Assembly: GCA_019637795.1 (NCBI GenBank)
Contig: JAHBUY010000001.1
Location: 1,137,001-1,201,000 of the forward strand
Length of the DNA: 64,000 nt
Direction of reading: 5' to 3'
DNA from: a bacterium
GTDB taxonomy: Bacteria; Desulfobacterota; Binatia; HRBIN30; CADEER01
Both the position numbers and the translations under genes were made by a program. The notes below the pieces were generated by a model. That model saw only the letters and a program-made list of their open reading frames with translations, was not told the origin of the DNA and made no database searches. Positions 35,585 to 47,180 of this stretch are shown here, one piece after another. Each line of letters opens with the position of its first letter. Positions within the stretch are counted from its first letter, which is position 1.

Positions 35585-35671
35585 CGACATCTCCTTGCCG
35601 CGTCGCCCCGTCATTCCGCCCGGCGGCGGGAAAAGCAACGACCGCGGCGCGCGGCCCGCTGGCGGACCCGG

Positions 35672-36379
35672 CTAACGCGGCGGGCCGCCCGCCCGCGTGT
35701 CCAGCGCGGTCCGATCGCGGGCGTAGTGGTAGCGGATCTGCGCCTCGCCGTACCGATGGACGCGCCCGATCGGACAGGCATCGCGCACCGCCAGCCACAG
35801 CGGCCAGGTCGCCCCGATGTCGTCCCGTCCCTGCTGCGCGGCGCGGGCGCGGGCGAAGGCCGGCGCGCAGGTCGCCGCGCAATGCGCGCACGGCGGGGAC
35901 AGCGGCGGCGCGGCCGCCGGTCCAGCGATGTCGAGCACCGCCGCGGCGCGCAGCGCGAACCACGGCCCGTACACCGGATGGACGTTGAGCCCCACCGGCG
36001 ACAGCGGCGCCAGCCCGGCGCGGTCCGCCAACCCCTGGATGGCCAGGCGGGGCGGCGGGTCGTGCGCCCAGCGCACCGCGTGGCGGACGCCGAGGGCGGC
36101 GAGCGCCGGGAGCACGGCGGCCTCGACGTAGCGCTCGAGCGGATCGGCGGCGGCGCGCAGCGCCGCGTCCTTCCGCCAGGCGGCGACGAACGGCGCCCAC
36201 AGGGCGCGGGTGTTGCCGATCAGCAGGCCGAGCGGGTCGCCACGGCCGAGGTCGGGCAGCGACGCCGCGGCGGTGTCGGGGCCCGCGGCGGCGAACGGAT
36301 GGACGATGTCGAGCCCGTGCGGCCGCAGCCGCGCCGCCAGCGCGGTCGTCAGCGACCGCCAGTCCTCGCCCGCGCGCAT
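35672..36379 (-). CDS. CblC/MMACHC-like protein (putative cobalamin-processing)
   Basis: A 235-residue protein. The central LNVHPVYGPWFALRAAAVLD and the C-terminal RVHRYGEAQIRYHYARDRT resemble the HPxFGGWFA and RYSxxQxxYHY regions of MMACHC, the animal cobalamin dealkylase/decyanase, and of related bacterial flavin-fold proteins. A CAHCAATC segment could add a metal or disulfide site. The DNA is not in an obvious cobalamin operon. The assignment rests on these motifs only; a QueG-related reductase is the other possibility. Confidence 0.55.
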   Translation of the reverse strand: MRAGEDWRSLTTALAARLRPHGLDIVHPFAAAGPDTAAASLPDLGRGDPLGLLIGNTRALWAPFVAAWRKDAALRAAADPLERYVEAAVLPALAALGVRHAVRWAHDPPPRLAIQGLADRAGLAPLSPVGLNVHPVYGPWFALRAAAVLDIAGPAAAPPLSPPCAHCAATCAPAFARARAAQQGRDDIGATWPLWLAVRDACPIGRVHRYGEAQIRYHYARDRTALDTRAGGPPR

Positions 36380-36388
36380 CGTCCCCAG

Positions 36389-36572
36389 GCTAGCCCGGAT
36401 GATTCATGAATTCGCTACTGCGAGCGCCGATCGCACGCCAGCTCCGGCCGTGCCCGCTCCGCCCGCCACGACAGACGGTCGAGTCTGCCTGCGTCGGTCG
36501 TCGCCGCGCGGGACCGGATCCGCGCCCTCGCGGCGCTCCCGCGACGCGAATCCATGGGTGATCCGGGCTCGC
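36389..36572. repeat. 184-bp element with 27-bp imperfect terminal inverted repeats
   Basis: The ends 36389-36415 and 36546-36572 match as inverted repeats at 21 of 27 positions (core AGCCCGGAT, then CATG and ATTCGC). The arms continue inward with GAGCGCCG. No gene lies inside. The size and ends are those of a MITE-like or palindromic intergenic element. Confidence 0.6.
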
Positions 36573-36615
36573 AAATGCCTTCTCCAAACGGGGCGCCTGC
36601 GGTAGGGTCGCGGCG

Positions 36616-37380
36616 ATGGATACGCCGGTCCGCATCCCCGGGGCGCCGCCGGAGTGGCTGGTGTGGAACGAGCCGACGCGCTGTCCCTATCTCCCCGCCC
36701 AGACCGCGCACCTGCCGCTGCGCCTGCCGATGCGGCGGCTGAAGCCGGCGGAGCTCTCGGCCCGCCTGGCGGAGGGCGACCGGCGGCAGGGGCTGCTGCT
36801 CTATCGGCCGACCTGCTCGAGCTGCTCCGCCTGCCAGGCGATCCGGCTCGACGTGCAGGAGTTCGCCCCCAGCGCCACGCACCGTCGGGTCCTGCGGCGC
36901 GGCGACGACCAGCTCGAGATGCTGATCGGCCGACCGTCGATCACGGAGGAGAAGGTGGCGCTCTACAACCGCCACAAGCTGGAGCGCGGCCTGACGACCA
37001 GCGACGGACTGATCGATGCCGAGGGCTACGAGCAGTTCCTCGCCGAGAGCTGCACCGACACGATCGAGATCCGCTACCTGCTCAACGGCCTGCTGCTCGG
37101 GGTGGCCATCACCGACCGCGCCGCCGACGCGCTCTCGGCCGTCTACTGTTTCTACGACCCGTCCTTCTCCCGCCTCGGCCTCGGCACCTACTCGGTGCTG
37201 AAACAGGTCGCGCTCTGCCGGCAATGGGGACTGCGCTACCTGTACCTCGGCCTCTACGTCGCCGGGAACCGCGCCATGGCCTACAAGGCGCGCTACCTGC
37301 CGCACCAGCGCCTGATCGATGGGGCGTGGCGGCGATTCGATGCGGAACGCAAGACGAAACACGCGCATGACCGCGCATGA
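36616..37380 (+). CDS. bpt: Aspartate/glutamate leucyltransferase or arginyltransferase (Bpt/Ate family)
   Basis: A 254-residue aminoacyl-tRNA-protein transferase that adds Leu (Bpt) or Arg to N-terminal acidic residues and so marks proteins for Clp degradation by the N-degron pathway. The Cys-rich N-terminal domain has EPTRCPYLPAQTAHL and YRPTCSSCSACQAIRL. The GNAT-like C-terminal part has YEQFLAESCTDT, AVYCFYDPSFSRLGLGTYSV and LYLGLYVAGNRAMAYKARYL. Length and motif order are typical. Bacterial members are mostly leucyltransferases; the aminoacyl specificity cannot be read here. Confidence 0.92.
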   Translation: MDTPVRIPGAPPEWLVWNEPTRCPYLPAQTAHLPLRLPMRRLKPAELSARLAEGDRRQGLLLYRPTCSSCSACQAIRLDVQEFAPSATHRRVLRRGDDQLEMLIGRPSITEEKVALYNRHKLERGLTTSDGLIDAEGYEQFLAESCTDTIEIRYLLNGLLLGVAITDRAADALSAVYCFYDPSFSRLGLGTYSVLKQVALCRQWGLRYLYLGLYVAGNRAMAYKARYLPHQRLIDGAWRRFDAERKTKHAHDRA

Positions 37381-37437
37381 ACGCCACGGCGCATCGGCGC
37401 GCCGTCGTGGTCACGCGTCATGTCCATTGGAGCACAG

Positions 37438-38769
37438 ATGACTGAGCAGAACGCGACGGATCTCCCGTTCCACCTGCGGGGCAATTATGCGCCGGTCACC
37501 GAGGAACGCACCGTTTGCGACCTCCAGGTGGAGGGCGCGATCCCGCCGGCGCTGCGCGGCGTGTACATGCGCAACGGGCCGAACCCGAAGTCGGGGTACT
37601 CGCCGCACTGGTTCGTCGGCGATGGCATGCTGCACGGGGTGCGCCTCGAGAACGGGCGCGCGCAGTGGTACCGCAACCGCTACGTGCGCACGCGCACCTT
37701 CACCGAGGGCGCCGAATTCGTGGACGCCAACGGCACCGTCGACCGCACCGCCGGCGTGAACAACACCAACGTCGTCCAGCACGCCGGCCGCGTCCTGGCG
37801 CTGGTCGAGAGCTCGTACCCGATCGAGGTGAGCCGCGAGCTCGACACCATCGGGCTCTGCGATTTCGGCGGCCGTCTCACCACCGCCTTCACCGCCCACC
37901 CCAAGCCCTGCCCGGTGACCGGCGAGCTGCATTTCTTCGGTTACGCCTTCCTGCCGCCGTTCCTCACCTACCATGTGCTCGATCGCGCCGGCGCGCTGGT
38001 GAAGAGCGAGGTGATCGAGGTGCCGGGGCCGACGATGATCCACGACTTCGCCATCACCGACCGGCACGTCGTCTTCATGGACCTGCCGGTGGTGTTCGAC
38101 CTCGAGCTGGCGATGCAGAACCGCCTCCCCTATCGCTGGAGCGACGACTACGGCGCGCGGCTCGGCGTCATGCCGCGCGGCGGCGGCAATGCCGACGTGC
38201 GTTGGTTCGCGATCCAGCCCTGCTACGTCTTCCACCCCCTCAACGCCTACAGCGAGGGCGATGCCGTCGTCATGGACGTCGCGCGCTATCCCGAGCTCTG
38301 GCGCGGCGGTCCGGAGGGCATCTCCACGGCGACGTTGTGGCGCTGGACCATCGACCTCGCCGCCGGCCGCGTCGACGAACGGCAGCTCGACGACCGCGCG
38401 GTCGAGTTCCCGCGCGCCGACGATCGCCGCAGCGGCCTGCGCCACCGCTACGGCTACGCCGCCGGCAACGTGTTCGAGGGCGACGACGACCGCAGCCAGC
38501 GCTGCATGCTGGTGAAGTACGACCTACAGACCGGCGGCGCCCGCAGCCACGAATTCGGCCTCGGGCGGACGCCCAGCGAGGGCGTCTTCGTGCCCGCCTC
38601 GGCCAACGCCGGCGAGGACGAGGGATGGGTGGTGCAGTTCGTCTACGACGCGGCGCGCGATGCCAGTGACCTCGTCATCCTCGATGCGTCCGACCTGCGC
38701 CCGACCGCCTCCGTCCATCTGCCGTGCCGCGTCCCCTACGGCTTTCACGGGAACTGGATCGCGGATTGA
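37438..38769 (+). CDS. Carotenoid oxygenase (RPE65/lignostilbene dioxygenase family)
   Basis: A 443-residue nonheme-iron dioxygenase. ATG 37438 is preferred over the in-frame ATG 37420 because TTGGAG sits ahead of it. Landmarks: LRGVYMRNGPNPKSGYSPHW, FVGDGMLHGVRL, FTAHPKPCPVTGELHFFGY, TMIHDFAITDRHVVFMDLP and VFHPLNAYSEGD, with FHGNW near the end. The four iron-binding His are in the family positions (in TAHP, IHDF, FHPL and FHGNW). It should cleave a conjugated double bond in a carotenoid or stilbene-like compound. The last 25 bp overlap the convergent ogt gene. Confidence 0.93.
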   Translation: MTEQNATDLPFHLRGNYAPVTEERTVCDLQVEGAIPPALRGVYMRNGPNPKSGYSPHWFVGDGMLHGVRLENGRAQWYRNRYVRTRTFTEGAEFVDANGTVDRTAGVNNTNVVQHAGRVLALVESSYPIEVSRELDTIGLCDFGGRLTTAFTAHPKPCPVTGELHFFGYAFLPPFLTYHVLDRAGALVKSEVIEVPGPTMIHDFAITDRHVVFMDLPVVFDLELAMQNRLPYRWSDDYGARLGVMPRGGGNADVRWFAIQPCYVFHPLNAYSEGDAVVMDVARYPELWRGGPEGISTATLWRWTIDLAAGRVDERQLDDRAVEFPRADDRRSGLRHRYGYAAGNVFEGDDDRSQRCMLVKYDLQTGGARSHEFGLGRTPSEGVFVPASANAGEDEGWVVQFVYDAARDASDLVILDASDLRPTASVHLPCRVPYGFHGNWIAD

Positions 38770-39287
38770 TCCGACGAGGCGCGCGAGGGCGCGCGGCGGC
38801 GCTCGTGCTCCAGCAGCCAGCGCTTGCGTTCGAGGCCGCCGGCGTAGCCGGTCAGGCTGCCGTCGGCGCCGATCGCGCGGTGGCAGGGAATGATCAGCCA
38901 GATCGGGTTGGCGCCGTTGGCGGCGCCGACGGCGCGCACCGCGGTGGGCGCGCCGATGGCCCGCGCCAGCGCGCCATAGGTCGTCGTGTGGCCGAACGGG
39001 ATGCGGCGCAGCGCGCTCCACACGGCGCCCTGGAATGCCGTTCCGCCCGGGTCGATCGCGACGTCGTCGAGGGCGGCCGGGTCGCCGGCGAAGTACGCCG
39101 TCAGGCGCGCCTGCAGGCCACCCCCCGCCGCGCGGCGTCGTTCGATGGCGCCGAGGCGGCGGACCAGGCGCGCCTCCATCGTCGCCCACCCGTCGCGGAA
39201 GGCGAGCGCGAGCAGCATCCCGTCGCGGCTCGCGCCGGTGACGGCGCCGAGCGGCGTGTCGTACTCGTGGATGTCGATGGCCGTCAT
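38745..39287 (-). CDS. ogt: Methylated-DNA-protein cysteine methyltransferase
   Basis: A 180-residue suicide repair protein, start ATG 39287 behind AGGAGATC. It has AFQGAVWSALRRIPFGHTTT (DNA-binding helix region), GAANGANPIWLIIPCHRAIG with the active PCHR cysteine, and SLTGYAGGLERKRWLLEHE. It removes methyl groups from O6-methylguanine. Its start overlaps the stop of the Ada-AlkA gene by 4 bp, so the pair forms an alkylation-repair operon. The 3-prime end overlaps the carotenoid oxygenase gene. Confidence 0.93.
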   Translation of the reverse strand: MTAIDIHEYDTPLGAVTGASRDGMLLALAFRDGWATMEARLVRRLGAIERRRAAGGGLQARLTAYFAGDPAALDDVAIDPGGTAFQGAVWSALRRIPFGHTTTYGALARAIGAPTAVRAVGAANGANPIWLIIPCHRAIGADGSLTGYAGGLERKRWLLEHERRRAPSRASSDQSAIQFP

Positions 39288-40759
39288 GCCGATCTCCTCT
39301 GCGTCGCTCGCTGGTTTCGCTGGGCGCTCGCCGCCCACAGGTGAACCGCCGCGTAGGCGCGCCACGGCCGCCAGGCATCGGCGGCGCGCGCCAGCGCCGC
39401 GGCGCTGACGCCGCCCAGCGCCTGCCGCAGCACCAGATCGCCGTGCGGGCACGCGTCGGGTTCGCCGAGGCCGCGCATGGCGATGTACTGGGCCGTCCAC
39501 TCGCCCACCCCCGGCAGGGCCCGCAGGCGGGCGACGGCCTCCTCGAGGCCGCGGGCGGCGTCGAGTCGCAGGCGGCCGTCGGCGACGGCGCGCGCCAGTC
39601 CCTGCAGCGCCGCCGCGCGCGCCCCGGGCATGCCGATGCCGGCGAGATCGGCGGCGGCGAGCGCGGCGGGCGTCGGGAAGAGATGGGTGAGGTCGGCGGC
39701 GAGGTCGACGCGCGCGCCGCAGCGCGCCACCAGGCGCCCGATCAACGTCGTCGCGCCGGCGACCGAGATCTGCTGGCCGACGATGCCCCGCACCGCGATC
39801 TCGAACGGATCCCACGCCCCCGGCACGCGCAGCCCGGGGCGCGCCGCGACCAGGGGCCGCAGGCGGGGATCGGCGCGCAGGTGGGCGTTGATCGACAGCG
39901 GGTCGGCGCCGAGGTCGAACAGCCGCCGCACCCGTTCGACCACCGGCAGCAGGGCGGCGCCGTCGCCGGGCCAGAGGCGCACCACCAGTGCCGATGCGCC
40001 GGCGACGGGGGCGACCTCGAGCCAGCCGACGGTCTCGCCGATCCGCACGCTGCGGCGGTAGACGTCGCCGGCGACCGATTCGACCCCGGGCGTCGCGCGC
40101 GCGGCGAGGAACGCCAGCAGCCCCGGCCAGTCGAGCGGCGGCCGGTAGGGGACGCGCAGCGCCAGGCCGGCGCGCTCGCGCAGCGACGCCGCCCACGCCA
40201 CCGACTGCTGGCGCAGCGCGCGGGGCGCGGCGCCGAAGCGCTGGCGCACGGCATGATTGAACTGGCGCACGCTCTGGAACCCCGCGGCGGTGGCGATGTC
40301 GATCATCGGCAGCGACGTCTGGTCGATCATCGCCCGCGCCGCCTGCAGGCGCTGGGCGCGCGCCACCGCCGCCGGCGAGGCGCCGAGGTGCTGGTCGAAG
40401 AGACGTCGCAATTGGCGCTCGCCGACGCCGAGGCGGGCGGCGAGCGCAGCGACCCCGCCGCCGTCGAGCGCGCCGTCGCGGATCAGGCGCAGCGCCCGCG
40501 ACACCGCCGCCGAGCTGCCGAGCCAGGCCGGCGTGCCGGGCGAGGTCTCCGGCCGGCAGCGCTTGCAGGGCCGGAATCCCGCCGCCTCGGCCGCCGCGGC
40601 GCAGGCGTAGAGCTCGATGTTGGCGCGCAGCGGCGTGGGCGCCGGGCAGATCGGCCGGCAGTAGACGCCGGTGGTGCGCACGCCGACGAAGAAGCGGCCG
40701 TCGAAGCGGCGATCGCGCGCCCGCAGCGCCCGGTAGCAGGCGGTGGGATCGAGTGCCAT
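39284..40759 (-). CDS. Ada-type regulator fused to AlkA 3-methyladenine DNA glycosylase
   Basis: A 491-residue fusion. Residues about 1-80 are the Ada zinc/methyl-phosphotriester domain with Cys ligands in TGVYCRPICPAP and RPCKRCRPE. Residues 85-185 are an AraC-type DNA-binding domain (VAALAARLGVGERQLRRLFD, MIDIATAAGFQSVRQFNHAV). Residues about 195-480 are an AlkA glycosylase with the helix-hairpin-helix LPGVGEWTAQYIAMRGLGEP and catalytic Asp in CPHGDLVL. It should sense methylated DNA and also excise alkylated bases. The methyltransferase part of E. coli Ada is missing here but encoded next door as ogt. Confidence 0.93.
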   Translation of the reverse strand: MALDPTACYRALRARDRRFDGRFFVGVRTTGVYCRPICPAPTPLRANIELYACAAAAEAAGFRPCKRCRPETSPGTPAWLGSSAAVSRALRLIRDGALDGGGVAALAARLGVGERQLRRLFDQHLGASPAAVARAQRLQAARAMIDQTSLPMIDIATAAGFQSVRQFNHAVRQRFGAAPRALRQQSVAWAASLRERAGLALRVPYRPPLDWPGLLAFLAARATPGVESVAGDVYRRSVRIGETVGWLEVAPVAGASALVVRLWPGDGAALLPVVERVRRLFDLGADPLSINAHLRADPRLRPLVAARPGLRVPGAWDPFEIAVRGIVGQQISVAGATTLIGRLVARCGARVDLAADLTHLFPTPAALAAADLAGIGMPGARAAALQGLARAVADGRLRLDAARGLEEAVARLRALPGVGEWTAQYIAMRGLGEPDACPHGDLVLRQALGGVSAAALARAADAWRPWRAYAAVHLWAASAQRNQRATQRRSA

Positions 40760-40918
40760 GGCGCGACGTGTAGCACGGCCGACCGCGGCGGACTCGCAAC
40801 GAACGGACGCCGACGTCCGGGCGCCCGACCGCGTGCCCCGCCGCGGGCGATGGAGTTTTCCTTCTGCGCTTCTTGATCGCCCGCCAGCGCGCTACAGTGC
40901 GTCCGACCTGGAGGTGGC

Positions 40919-42982
<2,064 letters not shown>

Positions 42983-43043
42983 CCACCCAGGGCGCGGCGG
43001 GCCTCCGTGACCCTCCGCGCTTCCGTGGCGGCATGGAGAGCGT

Positions 43044-44662
<1,619 letters not shown>

Positions 44663-44666
<4 letters not shown>

Positions 44667-45013
44667 CCGGCCGCTCCCCGACAGACGCCGGACACCGCCC
44701 CACCATGTCGCTGGAGGTCCTGAGCTGGACCGCGGGGGAGGTCGACGCCGCCGTGCTGCGGGCGCGTCTCGCAGCGGAGGGATGCGGCGCGGTCTTCGAA
44801 TGGTCGGATCCGCCCGGCGCCGACTACCACCCGCACCACCACGATCACGACGAGAGCATCTGGATCGTGCGCGGCGAGATGACCTTCACGGCGCTCGGGC
44901 GCTCGCTGCGGCTGCGCGCCGGCGACCGCCTGATGCTGCCGCGCGGCACCGTCCACGGCGCACGCGCCGGCGCCGACGGCGCGACCTACCTGGTCGGCCA
45001 ATACCCGCACTGA
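44663..45013 (+). CDS. Small cupin-domain protein
   Basis: A 116-residue single cupin. The metal site is crowded with His: [20 protein letters not shown], followed by [20 protein letters not shown] and [13 protein letters not shown]. Cupins of this size may be dioxygenases, isomerases or sugar-binding proteins. Since it follows pgi in an ATGA overlap, a sugar-phosphate role is possible. ATG 44705 is an alternative start that fits the domain better and would give 102 residues. Confidence 0.75.
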
Positions 45014-45027
45014 ACGACCCGCTCTCC

Positions 45028-46194
45028 GTGTCGCGCTACGTCGTCTGGGGATCCGAGCTCTCGCCCTACACGCTCAAGCTGCGGGCCCTGCTGACCGCGG
45101 CGGCGATGCCCTACCGCGATCTGCCGGCGGAGGGCGGGCGGCTCGAGACCCTGCGCCTGCTCCGGCGCATCGAGCGCGGCAAGCGCCGGCGCGCCATCGA
45201 GCGCTGGCCGGCGCTCGACCCGCTCGACGAATACCCGCTGGTGCCGTTCCTGGTCGTCGACGAGACGCGCATCCTCTACGACTCGAGCGCCCTCGCCGGG
45301 TGGATCGACCACGTGCAACCGCCGCCGCGCGGACCGCTGGTGCCGGCGGACCCCGCGCTCGCCTTCGTCGCCCGCCTGATCGACGAAGCCTTCGACGAGG
45401 TCGGCCTGTACGTGGTGCACCACGCGCGCTGGGTGACGTCGGCGCGCACCAACGACGCCGGCGCGCGCCTGGCGCGCGAATTCGCCCCCCTGCTGCTGCC
45501 CGGCATGCAGGCGGCCTTCGCCCGCCGCTTCGCGCGGCGGCAGGTGCGCCGGCTGCCGTACCTGTTCAGCGTCGCGCCGCCGGGTTTCGCCATCGCCGGC
45601 CTGCCGCCCGAGCTGACGCCGCCCGCGCGCGCCGGCTTCCCGCCGACCCACGCGCTGCTCGACGAGCTGCGCGGCGCGCTCCTCGGCTGCGTCGAGGGCG
45701 TGCTGAGCCGGCAGCCCTTCCTGCTCGGGGACCGCTTCACCCTCGCCGACGCCAGCGTCTACGGCCAGCTCGGCATGAACCTCAAGGACCCCACCGCCGC
45801 CGAGGACATGCGCCGCCGCGCGCCGACCACCTACCGCTGGCTGTGCGGCATCCGCGACGGCCGGCATGCCGCGAGCGCCGGCGCGCTCGGGCTCGTCGAG
45901 GCGCTGCGACCGCTGCTCGAGCTCATCGACCGCACCTTCGTGCCCCTGATGGCGCAGAACGAAGCCGCCTACGAGCGCGCCCGCGCCGCCGGCGAGACGC
46001 GCTTCAACGAGCCGGCCTTCGACCGCGGCCGCGCCCTGTACGACGGCGCGCTGCTCGGGCACCCCTTTCGCGCGGTCGTGAAGACGTTCCAGGTCCGCGT
46101 CTGGCGCGAGATCCGGGCCGCCTGGTCGGCGCTCGATGGCGAGGCGCGCTCCCGGGTGCGCCAGGTGCTGCCGGACATTCCGGAAAGGGATTGA
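45028..46194 (+). CDS. Glutathione S-transferase-like protein
   Basis: A 388-residue protein, GTG start at 45028. The N-terminal thioredoxin-like half has VVWGSELSPYTLKLRALLTA, LVPFLVVDETRILYDSSALA and GWIDHVQP, the usual GST substrate-side motifs. The C-terminal half is helical with VLSRQPFLLGDRFTLADASV, typical of GST C-domains. It is longer than most GSTs (about 210 residues), with an extra 150-residue helical C-terminal part of unknown role. The cupin is 14 bp upstream and the cyclase gene 11 bp downstream. Confidence 0.78.
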   Translation: MSRYVVWGSELSPYTLKLRALLTAAAMPYRDLPAEGGRLETLRLLRRIERGKRRRAIERWPALDPLDEYPLVPFLVVDETRILYDSSALAGWIDHVQPPPRGPLVPADPALAFVARLIDEAFDEVGLYVVHHARWVTSARTNDAGARLAREFAPLLLPGMQAAFARRFARRQVRRLPYLFSVAPPGFAIAGLPPELTPPARAGFPPTHALLDELRGALLGCVEGVLSRQPFLLGDRFTLADASVYGQLGMNLKDPTAAEDMRRRAPTTYRWLCGIRDGRHAASAGALGLVEALRPLLELIDRTFVPLMAQNEAAYERARAAGETRFNEPAFDRGRALYDGALLGHPFRAVVKTFQVRVWREIRAAWSALDGEARSRVRQVLPDIPERD

Positions 46195-46205
46195 TCGCGC
46201 CTTCG

Positions 46206-47135
46206 ATGCCCTCACCCCTGGCAGACGAGCTCGCCCGCGCCGTGCTCGGCGAACCGGTGTACACCTCGCTCGAGGTCGCCGCCGCCGCCGGCGTGTCGCT
46301 CGACGAGGCGCGGCGCATGTGGCGGGCGATGGGCTTTCCGCCGGTGGCGGAGGACGAGCGCGTCTTCACCGCCGCCGACGTGGCGACGCTGACCGCGGCG
46401 CGGGCGCTGGTGGCGCGCCACGTCACCGCGCCCGAGGTCCTGCTGCAGCTCACGCGGGTGACCGGACAGGCCCTGTCGCGCATCGCCGAGGCGCAGGTGG
46501 CGGCGCGCCTGGACGGCGCGCTCGACGTCGCCGCCGTCGCCGCGCAGGCGCGCGCCGTCGAGCCGCTGCTCACCTACGTCTGGCGGCGCCACCTGGTGGC
46601 GGCGACGCTGCGAGCCGCCACCGTCGCCGCCGCCGACGGCGGGGCGCAGATCGTCGTCGGCTTCGCCGACCTGGTCGGCTTCACCGCCTTCAGCCAGCGG
46701 CGCGCCCCCGCGGAGCTGGCGGTGGCGGTCGATCGCTTCGAGGCCCTCGCCTACGAGCACATCCCGGAACGGGGCGGCCGGGTGATCAAGATGATCGGCG
46801 ACGAGGTGATGTTCGCGGTCGACGACCCCGCGGCGGCGGCGCGCATCGCGCTGGCGCTGGTCGACGCCTGCGGCCGCGAGGCGCACCTCCCCGCCGTGCG
46901 CGTCGGTCTCGCCAGCGGTCCGGTGCTGGCATGGCAGGGCGATCTCTATGGGCCGACGGTGAACCTGGCGAGCCGCCTGGTGGACCTCGCCCGCCCGGGC
47001 ACGGTGCTCGCCTCCGAGGAGTTGGGCGCCCAGCTCGCCGGACGCGACGACCTGTCCCTGCGCCGCATGGGCGGCGAACGCCTCAAGGGCATCGGCCGCG
47101 TCCGCCCGTGGGTCGTCCGTGAGAGACGGGCTTGA
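46206..47135 (+). CDS. Class III adenylate/guanylate cyclase
   Basis: A 309-residue cytoplasmic protein. Residues about 15-80 form a helical, MerR-like segment (TSLEVAAAAGVSLDEARRMW, VFTAADVATLTAARALV), suggesting DNA or ligand binding. Residues about 150-305 are a class III nucleotide cyclase: IVVGFADLVGFTAFSQ and MIGDEVMFAV hold the metal-binding Asp residues. GPTVNLASRLVDLARPGTVL is the transition-state region. The domain ends with LSLRRMGGERLKGIGRVRPW. No membrane or receiver domain is visible. It should make cAMP or cGMP, but the exact nucleotide is not clear. Confidence 0.88.
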   Translation: MPSPLADELARAVLGEPVYTSLEVAAAAGVSLDEARRMWRAMGFPPVAEDERVFTAADVATLTAARALVARHVTAPEVLLQLTRVTGQALSRIAEAQVAARLDGALDVAAVAAQARAVEPLLTYVWRRHLVAATLRAATVAAADGGAQIVVGFADLVGFTAFSQRRAPAELAVAVDRFEALAYEHIPERGGRVIKMIGDEVMFAVDDPAAAARIALALVDACGREAHLPAVRVGLASGPVLAWQGDLYGPTVNLASRLVDLARPGTVLASEELGAQLAGRDDLSLRRMGGERLKGIGRVRPWVVRERRA

Positions 47136-47180
47136 TTCAGATGACGATCGGTGATGACTCGACGCCAGGGAGGAATCACC

